From contig NZ_OZ060382.1 in the NCBI RefSeq assembly GCF_964058995.1, forward strand, positions 410,097-474,096: a stretch of DNA of 64,000 nt, given 5' to 3'. Made by a program: the position numbers and the translations under genes. The stretch is from Buchnera aphidicola (Chaitophorus populicola). Lineage in GTDB: Bacteria > Pseudomonadota > Gammaproteobacteria > Enterobacterales > Enterobacteriaceae. Position 1 is the stretch's first letter. Each line of letters opens with the position of its first letter. Positions 20,137 to 29,073 of this stretch are shown here, piece by piece. The notes beneath the pieces are model-generated. The model was not told the DNA's origin and did no database searches. It worked only from the letters and a program-made list of their open reading frames with translations.

Positions 20137-21150
20137 ATGAAAAAAAAAATTTATATAGCATATACCGGCGGAACTATTGGAATGAAAAAATCTAAAAAAG
20201 GATATATTCCAATTTCAGGTTTTTTGCAAAAACAAATAAAAAATATGCCAGAATTTTATAAAAAAGAAATGCCTATATTTACTATTCATGAATATCAACC
20301 ACTTATAGATTCATCTAATATGACACCTAAAAATTGGAAAAAAATTGCATATGATATTCAAAAAAATTATAAAAAATATGATGGATTTATTATCTTACAC
20401 GGTACAGATACTATGTCTTACACAGCATCTGCATTATCTTTTATTTTAGAAAATTTAAATAAACCAGTAATAATTACAGGATCACAAATACCACTCTCTG
20501 AAGTAAGATCAGATGGAAGGCAAAACTTACTAAATTCTCTTTTTATTGCAGCGCATTATCCTATCAATGAAGTAACATTATTTTTTCATAATAAACTATA
20601 TAGAGGTAACAGAACAACTAAAATGAATGCAAATGGATTAAATGCATTTTCTTCACCTAATCTACATCCTTTATTAGAAATCGGTATAGATATTAAATAT
20701 AAATATAAAAAATTAAAAAATAAAAAAAATCAAAATCTTCTTGTTCATAATATTTCATCTCAACCAATTACTGTACTTACAATATATCCAGGAATTTCTA
20801 ATAAAATTATCAGAAACTGTCTTTTAAAACCAACTAAAGGTGTAATTTTATATACATACGGTACAGGAAACGCTCCTCAAAATAAAAAATTCTTAAAACA
20901 ATTACATAAAGCTGCACAAAAAAAAATTATCATATTAAATCTTACACAATGTTTTTCAGGAAGAGTAAATATGAATAATTATTTTACTGGAAAAACTTTA
21001 TTTACTTCAGGAATTATTAGTGGAAAAGATTTAACTCTTGAAGCTGCAATTACAAAATTACATTTTTTATTTAGTCAAAATTTTTCTTTTAATATAATTA
21101 AAGAACAAATAAAAAAAAATATACGCGGAGAAATAACTGATTCTAACTAA
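20137..21150 (+). CDS. ansA: L-asparaginase I (cytoplasmic)
   Basis: Hydrolyses asparagine to aspartate and ammonia in the cytoplasm. The 337 residues (338 in E. coli) have the catalytic Thr in IAYTGGTIGMKK near residue 12, the second signature ILHGTDTMSYTASALSF near 89, and VILYTYGTGNAPQNKKFL. No signal peptide, consistent with the type I enzyme. In an aphid symbiont asparagine is abundant in the diet, so this can supply aspartate and nitrogen (inference). Confidence 0.95.
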   Translation: MKKKIYIAYTGGTIGMKKSKKGYIPISGFLQKQIKNMPEFYKKEMPIFTIHEYQPLIDSSNMTPKNWKKIAYDIQKNYKKYDGFIILHGTDTMSYTASALSFILENLNKPVIITGSQIPLSEVRSDGRQNLLNSLFIAAHYPINEVTLFFHNKLYRGNRTTKMNANGLNAFSSPNLHPLLEIGIDIKYKYKKLKNKKNQNLLVHNISSQPITVLTIYPGISNKIIRNCLLKPTKGVILYTYGTGNAPQNKKFLKQLHKAAQKKIIILNLTQCFSGRVNMNNYFTGKTLFTSGIISGKDLTLEAAITKLHFLFSQNFSFNIIKEQIKKNIRGEITDSN

Positions 21151-21194
21151 AATAATTTATATATCTTAGAACTTAAACTTTATTTATACATTAA

Positions 21195-21770
21195 TTAATA
21201 ATAAGAATATAAACTCGGTATATGATTAGTGATATCTCGAACTGCAATAAGATCAGGAAAATTTTCTAATAAACGTTTTTCAACCATATTTTTTAAAGTT
21301 GAACTAACCATAGAACAACCATTACATCCACCTTGAAATTGAATAATGACTTCTTTTTTGTTATTTACTTTAATTAATATTATTTTTCCGCCATGTGAAT
21401 GTAAAAAAGGATTTATATTTACTTCTATAAAATAATTAATTTTCTCTTCAAACGATGTAAAATTTTTTTTAACAGATTTTTTTATATAAGGAGATCTTAA
21501 AATTAATTCAAAATTTAAATTATTTTTTATTAATTTAATTTCAGAATCTCTTAAAAAAGGTACATGTGATTTTTTAATATAAACATTAAAATCCATAAAA
21601 TTAAATTTTTTATATTTTTTATCTTCATCGTTTCCATATAAATATTCTAAGTTACATTCTGCTTTCTCAGTACCAGGATTTGTTACAAAAATTTTTATAT
21701 GTGTATTTTTTTTTTTTTTTGATAATAATTTAGAAATATATTTTTGTGCATTCACAGAAATTTTAATCAT
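21195..21770 (-). CDS. nfuA: Fe-S biogenesis scaffold/carrier NfuA
   Basis: NfuA carries [4Fe-4S] clusters to target proteins under stress. The 191 residues equal the E. coli length: a degenerate A-type N-terminal domain (MIKISVNAQKYISKLL, TNPGTEKAECNLEY) and a NifU C-terminal domain with the cluster-binding CxxC in QFQGGCNGCSMVSSTLKNMV near residue 153. An A15 tract (21706-21720) encodes lysines at about residues 17-20, in frame. Divergent from bioH, the ancestral arrangement with gntX lost. Confidence 0.95.
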   Translation of the reverse strand: MIKISVNAQKYISKLLSKKKKNTHIKIFVTNPGTEKAECNLEYLYGNDEDKKYKKFNFMDFNVYIKKSHVPFLRDSEIKLIKNNLNFELILRSPYIKKSVKKNFTSFEEKINYFIEVNINPFLHSHGGKIILIKVNNKKEVIIQFQGGCNGCSMVSSTLKNMVEKRLLENFPDLIAVRDITNHIPSLYSYY

Positions 21771-21894
21771 AGTAATATAAATTTTTATTAATTAATATAC
21801 TTAATTTTATATTAAAAACTAAATTAAATATATATCTAATTAAAATATATAATAAATTATATCAATTTTATATTTTTTTCAAAAACATTATACA

Positions 21895-22665
21895 TTGCAA
21901 AATAATAAACAATACAATATGCATACACAAAGAAAAAACTTAATATTTATACATGGGCTTGGATTTAATAAAAAAATATGGTTTTTTTTAAAAGAAAAAT
22001 TAAAAAGAAATTTTAAAATATATACAATAAATCTTCCTATTCCAATAAAAAAAAATAATTTCTATATCGAATTAAATAACTTTATTAATACAAAAATATC
22101 TCAAATACCATATAATTCTATATTAATTGGATGGTCAATAGGTGGTATATTAGCTACTTTATTAGCTATACGAAATCAAAAAAAAATATTATCGTTAATT
22201 ACTATTGCATCCTCTCCATGTTTTATGAAAAAAAATTCTTGGCCAGGAATGAACAATGCTCAAATTAAAAAATTAAAAAAAGAATTAATATATAATTATA
22301 AAAATTCTATAAAAAATTTCATAAATTTACAAAAAAATGAACAAAATAAAAAATATATTAAAATATTAAAAAAAAAAATTACATCTATTGCTCAACCAAA
22401 AATTATATCTATTAAATTTAATATAAAAATATTAAAAAAAATTGATTTAAGAAATTTAATTACAAAAATTAATATTCCAATGTTAAGAATATATGGAGAA
22501 TTTGATGTTATAGTTCCTAAAAAAATTTCATATATATTAAATAATTTATTACATGATAATAATTCTTATATTATAAAAAAATCTAATCATGCTCCATTTA
22601 TTTCGCATTTTAATGAATTTAATAATATATTTTTTAAATTTATTAAAGAAAATATATACATATAA
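21895..22665 (+). CDS. bioH: Pimeloyl-[acyl-carrier protein] methyl ester esterase
   Basis: Cleaves pimeloyl-ACP methyl ester at the end of pimelate synthesis for biotin. Alpha/beta hydrolase with LIFIHGLGFNKKIW, nucleophile elbow IGWSIGGILATLLA (Ser near 83), acid in YGEFDVIVPKK and His in KSNHAPFISHF. ITIASSPCF and the downstream SWPGM block are specific to BioH. The TTG start at 21895 gives 256 residues and aligns position by position with E. coli; ATG 21919 is the alternative. No other biotin gene is in the window. Confidence 0.9.
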   Translation: MQNNKQYNMHTQRKNLIFIHGLGFNKKIWFFLKEKLKRNFKIYTINLPIPIKKNNFYIELNNFINTKISQIPYNSILIGWSIGGILATLLAIRNQKKILSLITIASSPCFMKKNSWPGMNNAQIKKLKKELIYNYKNSIKNFINLQKNEQNKKYIKILKKKITSIAQPKIISIKFNIKILKKIDLRNLITKINIPMLRIYGEFDVIVPKKISYILNNLLHDNNSYIIKKSNHAPFISHFNEFNNIFFKFIKENIYI

Positions 22666-22684
22666 AAATTTTATTTTATAATAT

Positions 22685-22736
22685 AACTTTCGTATTATTA
22701 GATAATTTGATATTTAAATCTAATATTACGAAAGTT
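22685..22736. terminator. Bidirectional terminator between bioH and ssb
   Basis: A 19-bp inverted repeat with one mismatch (arms 22685-22703 and 22718-22736, loop 14 bases) lies between the convergent genes bioH and ssb, 19 bp past the bioH stop. The outer part AACTTTCGTA/TACGAAAGTT contains G-C pairs, well beyond chance in this base composition. T-rich sequence follows on both sides. Confidence 0.7.
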
Positions 22737-22767
22737 AAAATTTAAATTAAAAATTTATATCAAATAT

Positions 22768-23274
22768 TTAAAAAGGAATTTCATCTTCAAAATCCGTATT
22801 TGATTCATCATCTAATAATAAATTTTTATCAGATTTTTTTTTAAAATTTTTATTATTTTTCAATAAAGAATTTTTATTAAAAAGATTTTTTTTATTATTT
22901 GAATGATCTTTTTCCAATTTACTTTGCCTATTACCAAGCATTTGCATAGATCCGTTAATATTTACAATAATCTCTGTTGTATATCTTTCTAAATTATTTT
23001 GATCTTTCCATTTTCTAGTTTGTAAAGATCCTTCAATATATACCTGAGATCCTTTTTTTAAATATTCTCCTGTAATTTCAGCTAATTTTCCAAATAAAAC
23101 GACTTTATGCCATTCAGTTTTTTCTCGAATTTCACCTGTATTTTTATCTTTCCAATTTTCTGAAGTAGCTACATTAATATTTGCTACTGCTGATCCATTC
23201 GTCATATATCGAATATCTGGATCTTGTCCAAGATATCCTATTAAAATAACTTTATTAATACCACGACTTGCCAT
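22768..23274 (-). CDS. ssb: Single-stranded DNA-binding protein
   Basis: Tetrameric SSB that protects ssDNA and recruits partners in replication and repair. The 168 residues (178 in E. coli) have the OB fold with [35 protein letters not shown] and [14 protein letters not shown], a Lys/Asn-rich linker, and the acidic C-terminal tip DFEDEIPF, which is the partner-binding peptide. The linker is shortened and lacks the usual Gly/Pro/Gln content. Convergent with bioH, divergent from dusA. Confidence 0.97.
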   Translation of the reverse strand: MASRGINKVILIGYLGQDPDIRYMTNGSAVANINVATSENWKDKNTGEIREKTEWHKVVLFGKLAEITGEYLKKGSQVYIEGSLQTRKWKDQNNLERYTTEIIVNINGSMQMLGNRQSKLEKDHSNNKKNLFNKNSLLKNNKNFKKKSDKNLLLDDESNTDFEDEIPF

Positions 23275-23381
23275 ACAAGTATATCTCCAATATAAAAAAC
23301 TCTTTTAAAATACTATATTTAAAAAATAAATACTCTATAATTGATATTTAACTCTTAAACTAAAATAATTATTTTAAAAAA

Positions 23382-24359
23382 ATGAAAAATAAACGTTTTT
23401 GCGTTGCCCCAATGTTTAATTATACAGATAAACATTGTAGATATTTTCATCGATTATTAATAAAAAATGCATATCTATATACTGAAATGGTAACAACACA
23501 AAGTATTTTAAACAAAAAATTTAAGCTAATTACAAATAAAGATCCAAAACAAATGATTTCTTTACAAATAATAGGAAACAAACCTAAAGATATTGCAAAA
23601 TGTGCAGAAATAGCATATAAAAAAAAATATAATGAAATCAATTTGAATATTGGTTGTCCATCTCCATCTATGACAAAAAATAATTTAGGAGTTATTTTAA
23701 TGAAAAATACTCAAATTATTTTAGAATCTTTGGAATTAATAAAAAAATCTGTTCCAATACCTATTAGTATTAAAACACGAACAGGATTTGATAATAATAA
23801 TACATATAATTTCCTATATAATTTCATTCATATCATTTCTAAAGAAAAATTATGTAAAATTTTTATTATTCATGCAAGAAATGCTATTCTTAAAAAATTT
23901 AGTCCTAAAAAAAACCGTAATATTCCTGTACTAAAATATGAATATGTATATCAATTAAAAAAAGATTTTCCTGATTTAAAATTTATTATTAATGGTGGCA
24001 TTAAATCTATTAAAGAAATTAAAAATCATTATAAAAAAGTTGATGGAGTTATGATGGGACGAGAAGTATATAAAAATCCTTTAATTTTAAAAAAAATAGA
24101 TCAAAAAATATTTTTTGAAAAAAATAAAAATTTAACAATACAAAAAATTTTATTTTATATGTCTAAATATATTGCTAAAGAAAGAAAAAAAAATACACCT
24201 TTAAATTCTATCACGCGTCATATGTACGGAATTTTTTACGGTAAAAAAGGCTCAAAAAAATGGAAATATTTTTTAAATAATTTAAATTTAAAAAAAAAAT
24301 ATATAAATATTAAAGAAGAATTCAATAAAATATACTCATTATTAAATAATAAATTATAA
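23382..24359 (+). CDS. dusA: tRNA-dihydrouridine synthase A
   Basis: FMN enzyme that reduces U20/U20a in tRNA D-loops. TIM barrel with FCVAPMFNYTDKHCRYF at the start, the catalytic Cys in INLNIGCPSPSMTKNNLG near residue 92, VPIPISIKTRTGFDN and GVMMGREVYKNP for FMN. The 325 residues compare with 330 in E. coli, missing only its N-terminal extension. It lies 19 bp upstream of dnaB; the two are probably co-transcribed. Confidence 0.92.
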   Translation: MKNKRFCVAPMFNYTDKHCRYFHRLLIKNAYLYTEMVTTQSILNKKFKLITNKDPKQMISLQIIGNKPKDIAKCAEIAYKKKYNEINLNIGCPSPSMTKNNLGVILMKNTQIILESLELIKKSVPIPISIKTRTGFDNNNTYNFLYNFIHIISKEKLCKIFIIHARNAILKKFSPKKNRNIPVLKYEYVYQLKKDFPDLKFIINGGIKSIKEIKNHYKKVDGVMMGREVYKNPLILKKIDQKIFFEKNKNLTIQKILFYMSKYIAKERKKNTPLNSITRHMYGIFYGKKGSKKWKYFLNNLNLKKKYINIKEEFNKIYSLLNNKL

Positions 24360-24378
24360 AAAGTACGGATAATTATTT

Positions 24379-25788
24379 ATGTTAAAAAATCAAAAAAAAT
24401 ATACAAACTTAAAAAATGATTTTAAAAAAAATAAAAAACTACCTCATTCAACAGAAGCCGAAGAATCTGTTTTAGGTGGATTAATGTTAAATAATAAAAA
24501 ATGGAATAAAATAGAAAAAATTTTAAAAGAAAAAGATTTTTTCCATGAATTACATCAAATAATTTTCAAAGAAATGAAAAAATTAATAAATATAAATAAA
24601 CCTATAGATTTAATTACATTATCAGAATCTTTTAAAAATAATAAAAAATTAAAAAATATTATAAATTTTTCTTACTTAGCTAAATTATCTAAAAATACCT
24701 TTAGTATATCAAATATTTCTTTCTATGCTAATATTATTAAAGAACATGCAATGATGAGAAAATTTATTCACATTTCTAAAAAAATTTCTCATTTAGGATA
24801 TTTTCCTAACGGAAAAAATAGTAATGATATTTTAAATTATATAGAATCTTATTTTATAAAACTTTCACAAAATAAAATTATCAATCATGGACCTAAAAAT
24901 ATTGAAGAAATTTTAAATGTTACAATTTCAAATCTTGAAAAACTTATAAAAAATCCACATAAAACAGTTACAGGAATTGATACCGGATATAAAGATCTTA
25001 ATCAAAAAACATTTGGATTACAATCATCTGATTTAATTATAATTGCTTCTAGACCTTCTATGGGAAAAACTACATTTGCTATGAATTTATGTGAAAATGC
25101 TTCTATGTTATATGATAAACCAATTTTAATTTTTAGTTTAGAAATGCCTAGTGAACAAATTATGATAAAAATATTATCATCTTTATCTAGAGTAGATCAA
25201 ACGAATATACGTACAGGAAATATAAATGATGAAGAATGGTCTAGAATTTCTAGTACAATAAATATCTTACTAAAAAAGAAAAATATATATATAGATGACT
25301 CTTCTTCTCTTACACCAAACGAAATTCGTACACGCGCCTATAAAATATATAAAGAACATAATGGAATTAGTTTAATTATGATTGATTACCTACAATTAAT
25401 GAATGCGCCTTCTTTTTCAGAAAATAGAACGTTAGAAATAGCAGAAATTTCAAAAAAATTAAAAATATTAGCAAAAGAATTAAAAATACCTATTATAGCT
25501 CTTTCTCAATTAAATCGATCTTTAGAACAAAGATCCGACAAAAGACCGATTAATTCTGATTTAAGAGAATCTGGTTCTATTGAACAAGATGCAGACTTAA
25601 TTATGTTTATCTATCGAGATGAAATATATCATCAAGATACTAATTTAAAAGGAGTTGCAGAAATAATTATTAGTAAACAAAGAAATGGACCTATAGGTAA
25701 TATACGTTTAACATTTAATAGTCAGTTTTCTAGGTTTGATAACTATGCTGAAAATTTATATAATAATAAAAATAAAATAAATTATTAA
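24379..25788 (+). CDS. dnaB: Replicative DNA helicase DnaB
   Basis: Hexameric helicase that unwinds DNA at the replication fork. The 469 residues (471 in E. coli) show the N-terminal collar domain with LPHSTEAEESVLGGLMLNN, a linker, and the RecA-like domain with Walker A IIASRPSMGKTTFAMN near residue 225, Walker B LIMIDYLQLMNAP, and SDLRESGSIEQDADLIMFI. No intein is present. About 535 bp without a gene follow. Confidence 0.97.
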   Translation: MLKNQKKYTNLKNDFKKNKKLPHSTEAEESVLGGLMLNNKKWNKIEKILKEKDFFHELHQIIFKEMKKLININKPIDLITLSESFKNNKKLKNIINFSYLAKLSKNTFSISNISFYANIIKEHAMMRKFIHISKKISHLGYFPNGKNSNDILNYIESYFIKLSQNKIINHGPKNIEEILNVTISNLEKLIKNPHKTVTGIDTGYKDLNQKTFGLQSSDLIIIASRPSMGKTTFAMNLCENASMLYDKPILIFSLEMPSEQIMIKILSSLSRVDQTNIRTGNINDEEWSRISSTINILLKKKNIYIDDSSSLTPNEIRTRAYKIYKEHNGISLIMIDYLQLMNAPSFSENRTLEIAEISKKLKILAKELKIPIIALSQLNRSLEQRSDKRPINSDLRESGSIEQDADLIMFIYRDEIYHQDTNLKGVAEIIISKQRNGPIGNIRLTFNSQFSRFDNYAENLYNNKNKINY

Positions 25789-26323
25789 ATCAAAAAGATA
25801 TAAAAAAATTTAATATATAAATCAGTTATATAAAAAAATCTAATTTTTATAATTAATAAATAATTTTATTTTATTAATTTAAATATTTATATTTAATTTA
25901 AATTATTTATTTTCAAGAAAATTTTAACTATCATGTACATTTTTTTAATTAAATTCTATAGTTATTATTTGATGTATTTTATAACTACTATATCTAAAAT
26001 AAAATTTTAATTAATAAAAGAATAAAAAATTATAAACAAAAAATTTCATAAAAAAATTTTCTTAATATATATCTTTATTTATTTTATAAATTTTATTTTA
26101 ATATTATTATTAAACGTTTAAAAAAATTTATAAAAATATTAATTATTTATAAAAATTTTTTATAAAAATACTAATATAAAAATTTAAATAATTATTAGTT
26201 AAATTTGGTTATAAATTATAAAATTTTATCAATTCTAAAATCAAAAAATTCTATAAATTTATTAAATACAAAAAAAATCTAAATAGAAGACACTTAATAT
26301 TAAAAATATGGAAAATTTAAAAT
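25789..26323. other. Gene-free gap between dnaB and ruvX
   Basis: About 535 bp of nearly pure A/T with no reading frame worth keeping, no GC-containing hairpin and no tRNA. In E. coli gshB and yqgE precede yqgF (ruvX), so this could be the eroded remains of that segment; I see no sequence that proves it. A ruvX promoter is presumably inside but cannot be singled out. Confidence 0.6.
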
Positions 26324-26794
26324 ATGCTAGTTCTCGCATTTGATTTCGGAGTAAAAAACATTGGTGTCGCAATAGGCGAATGCTATACTTATACTGCAAG
26401 AAAATTAAAACTTATTTCTTATAAAAAAGAACAAACATATTGGGAAAAAATACATAACTTATTATCTATATGGAAACCTAAAAAAATTATTGTTGGATTA
26501 CCTTTAAACATTGAAGGAAGAAGACAGAAAACTACTATAAGAACAGAAATTTTTGCATTAAAATTATTTCAAAAATTTCAAATAAAAGTCAAATTACATG
26601 ATGAAAGATATACTACAATTGAAGCAAAATCAATATTATTTCAAACTGGAGGAAAAAAAAATTTAAATAAATCTAAAATCCATTCTATGTCAGCATTAGT
26701 AATTTTAAATAGTTGGTTTACAAAATATATTCAAAAAAAAAAAGAAAAAAAAGAAAAAAAAAAAAAAAATAAAATACAATATTTGTACAAATAA
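26324..26794 (+). CDS. ruvX: Holliday-junction resolvase-like protein RuvX/YqgF (pre-16S rRNA nuclease)
   Basis: RNase H-fold nuclease; in E. coli YqgF takes part in 16S rRNA 5' maturation. Visible are the first catalytic Asp in LAFDFGVKNIGVAIGE, IIVGLPLNIEGRRQKTT, KLHDERYTTIEAKSIL and KIHSMSALVILNSW with the terminal His/Ser. The 156 residues exceed E. coli (138) by a Lys-only tail that is encoded by an A-rich stretch and is probably non-functional. No Shine-Dalgarno is visible. Confidence 0.9.
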   Translation: MLVLAFDFGVKNIGVAIGECYTYTARKLKLISYKKEQTYWEKIHNLLSIWKPKKIIVGLPLNIEGRRQKTTIRTEIFALKLFQKFQIKVKLHDERYTTIEAKSILFQTGGKKNLNKSKIHSMSALVILNSWFTKYIQKKKEKKEKKKKNKIQYLYK

Positions 26795-27081
26795 TAATAA
26801 TTATAATTATTGTTACTAAAAATATAAAAATTTTATTTTAAAAAAATAATTATCTATCAATAATATAAAAAATTTTAATTTAAAATAAATAATTAAATTA
26901 AAATTAAAAAAATAATTTAAAAATATTAAATTAATTAAAATAATATATTTATAAATATATTATTAATTTAATTTATAAATTTTAAAAAATTTGAAAAAAT
27001 TAACTTTCTATAACTAAAAATTTTAAACAATAAACAATAAAATAATTTTCTTTAAACAATCTTTTATAAATAACTTTAATT

Positions 27082-28215
27082 ATGAAATTACCTTTGTTAA
27101 GTTTATATATCCATATACCATGGTGTTTAAGTAAATGCCCGTATTGTGATTTTTATTCTAAAAAAATAAATATTAAAAATATACCAAAAAAAAAATATAT
27201 TCAACATTTATTATTAGATTTAAAAAAAAATATTTATTTGATCAAATCTAGACATATACATTCTATTTTTATCGGTGGCGGTACACCAAATCTTATTCAT
27301 CCAAAATATATACTATTTCTGATACAAGAAATAAAAAAACTTATACCATTTTCAAAAAACATAGAAATTACTCTAGAATCTAATCCAAAATCTGTACATG
27401 AAGAAGTTTTTTTTGAATATAAAGAAGCAGGAATCAATCGTTTATCTTTAGGTATTCAAAGTTTTAATGAAAAAGTTTTAAATACTATTAAAAGAAAATA
27501 TACTTTTAAAGAACTTATAGATACAATAAATATTATTAAAAAAATTAATTTTAATGTATTAAACTTTGATTTAATATTTGGATTACCACAACAAACATTT
27601 AAAAATTTTATGTCTGATTTAAAATATATAAAAAATTTTAAACCTGAACATATATCTTTATATCAATTATCTATCGAACCTAATACTATATTTTATAAAC
27701 AAACACCTGTATTACCTAAAGAAACAGAGATACTTAAAATGCATTTTAAAAGTGTTAAAATTTTAAAAAAATATCATTATTTAAAATATGAAATATCTTC
27801 GTATTCTAAACCAAACTATCAATGTAAGCATAATTTAAATTATTGGAAATTTGGAGATTATTTAGGTATAGGTTGCGGCGCTCATAGTAAAATAACTTTA
27901 AAAAAAAAAAAAATTATTCGTATAATAAAAAATAAAAATGTTTATGAGTTTATGAATGGAAATTATATAGAAAAAAAATATATTCTTAAAAAAAAAAATA
28001 TACCATTAGAATTTTTTATGAATAATTTTAGATTATATCAACCATGTTTACGAAAAAATTTTAAAAAATATACAGGACTTTCAGAAAATTTTATTAATAA
28101 ACCTATTAATCAAGCTATAAAAAAAAAATATATCACTCAAAACAAAAAATTTTGGATTACTACTCATAAAGGTAAATTATTTTTGAATAATTTATTAGAA
28201 TTATTTATTCTATAA
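27082..28215 (+). CDS. hemW: Radical SAM protein HemW
   Basis: HemW is a heme chaperone related to coproporphyrinogen dehydrogenase, a radical SAM enzyme. The CxxxCxxC cluster motif is in PWCLSKCPYCDF at about residues 14-25; IFIGGGTPNLI (SAM binding), ESNPKSVHEE, RLSLGIQSFNEKVL and GIGCGAHSKI follow. The 377 residues match E. coli (378). An in-frame A14 tract (27900-27913) encodes lysines. In ancestral order with trmB and mutY. What it serves in a cell with little heme use is open. Confidence 0.92.
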   Translation: MKLPLLSLYIHIPWCLSKCPYCDFYSKKINIKNIPKKKYIQHLLLDLKKNIYLIKSRHIHSIFIGGGTPNLIHPKYILFLIQEIKKLIPFSKNIEITLESNPKSVHEEVFFEYKEAGINRLSLGIQSFNEKVLNTIKRKYTFKELIDTINIIKKINFNVLNFDLIFGLPQQTFKNFMSDLKYIKNFKPEHISLYQLSIEPNTIFYKQTPVLPKETEILKMHFKSVKILKKYHYLKYEISSYSKPNYQCKHNLNYWKFGDYLGIGCGAHSKITLKKKKIIRIIKNKNVYEFMNGNYIEKKYILKKKNIPLEFFMNNFRLYQPCLRKNFKKYTGLSENFINKPINQAIKKKYITQNKKFWITTHKGKLFLNNLLELFIL

Positions 28216-28234
28216 ATATATTTTTTATAAAAAT

Positions 28235-28930
28235 TTAAAAAATTTTCTTATAAAGAATATTATATATTTTATTTTTCTTAATTAATGCTTTTTTTTCAAA
28301 ACGACTATGAGTAATAGTTTCCTTACATAAAGAATTTTGAAAAATTTTAGATATATTTTGTAATCTATCAAATTTTCTTAAAATTCTTAAAATACTTTCA
28401 TAATAAGATAAAGAATCAGTAATAATATGTAAAGTTCCATTTACAAGTAAATTTTTTATAATACTCTTAATTAATTCTTTCTGAATAATTCTTCTTTTAT
28501 GATGTTTTCTTTTAGGCCAAGGATCTGGAAAAAATATGTTAATTTTATAAAACTTGATATTTTGAGTATAATATATAAAAAAATATAACGCATTAACGTA
28601 AATTATTCTTATATTTTTTAAGTTTAACTCATGTATTTTCTTTAAACAATAAGATATCCCTGGAACATATACTTCAATACCTACAAAATTGATATTTTTA
28701 TATTTTTGAGATAAATAAATTAAAGACTCTCCAAAACCAAAACCAATTTCTAAAATAGCAGGAGAATATGAATTTAAAAAATCATTTTTATTCATCAAAA
28801 ATTTTTTTGTATCTAAATTAATTCCAATTAAAGGCCAATATAAATTAATATTATTTATTTGAGTAGTACTTAACTTTCTACTTCTTACGTTAAACGTTTT
28901 AATAGTTTTATCAATTTTATATTTCATCAT
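28235..28930 (-). CDS. trmB: tRNA (guanine-N7-)-methyltransferase
   Basis: Makes m7G46 in the variable loop of tRNA. Rossmann SAM site ILEIGFGFGESLIYLSQK near residue 80, FVGIEVYVPGI, and the family signature FFPDPWPKRKHHKRR near 150, whose Asp and His/Arg residues bind tRNA. The 231 residues compare with 239 in E. coli. Two adjacent ATG codons could start it. Convergent with hemW and divergent from mutY, 143 bp away. Confidence 0.94.
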   Translation of the reverse strand: MMKYKIDKTIKTFNVRSRKLSTTQINNINLYWPLIGINLDTKKFLMNKNDFLNSYSPAILEIGFGFGESLIYLSQKYKNINFVGIEVYVPGISYCLKKIHELNLKNIRIIYVNALYFFIYYTQNIKFYKINIFFPDPWPKRKHHKRRIIQKELIKSIIKNLLVNGTLHIITDSLSYYESILRILRKFDRLQNISKIFQNSLCKETITHSRFEKKALIKKNKIYNILYKKIF

Positions 28931-29073
28931 TATGTAATTATTATAAGTAATAAAAATTATTTAAATATAATGTATATTATATATTTTTAAAATTATATAA
29001 ATATTCTGATATAATCAAAAATATAAAATAAACATATCTTCATGTGTTTCAAAAATAATATATTAAACTATAA

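Noticed and set aside
23447..23641. 64-codon open frame on the minus strand
   Set aside because: Antisense shadow of dusA.
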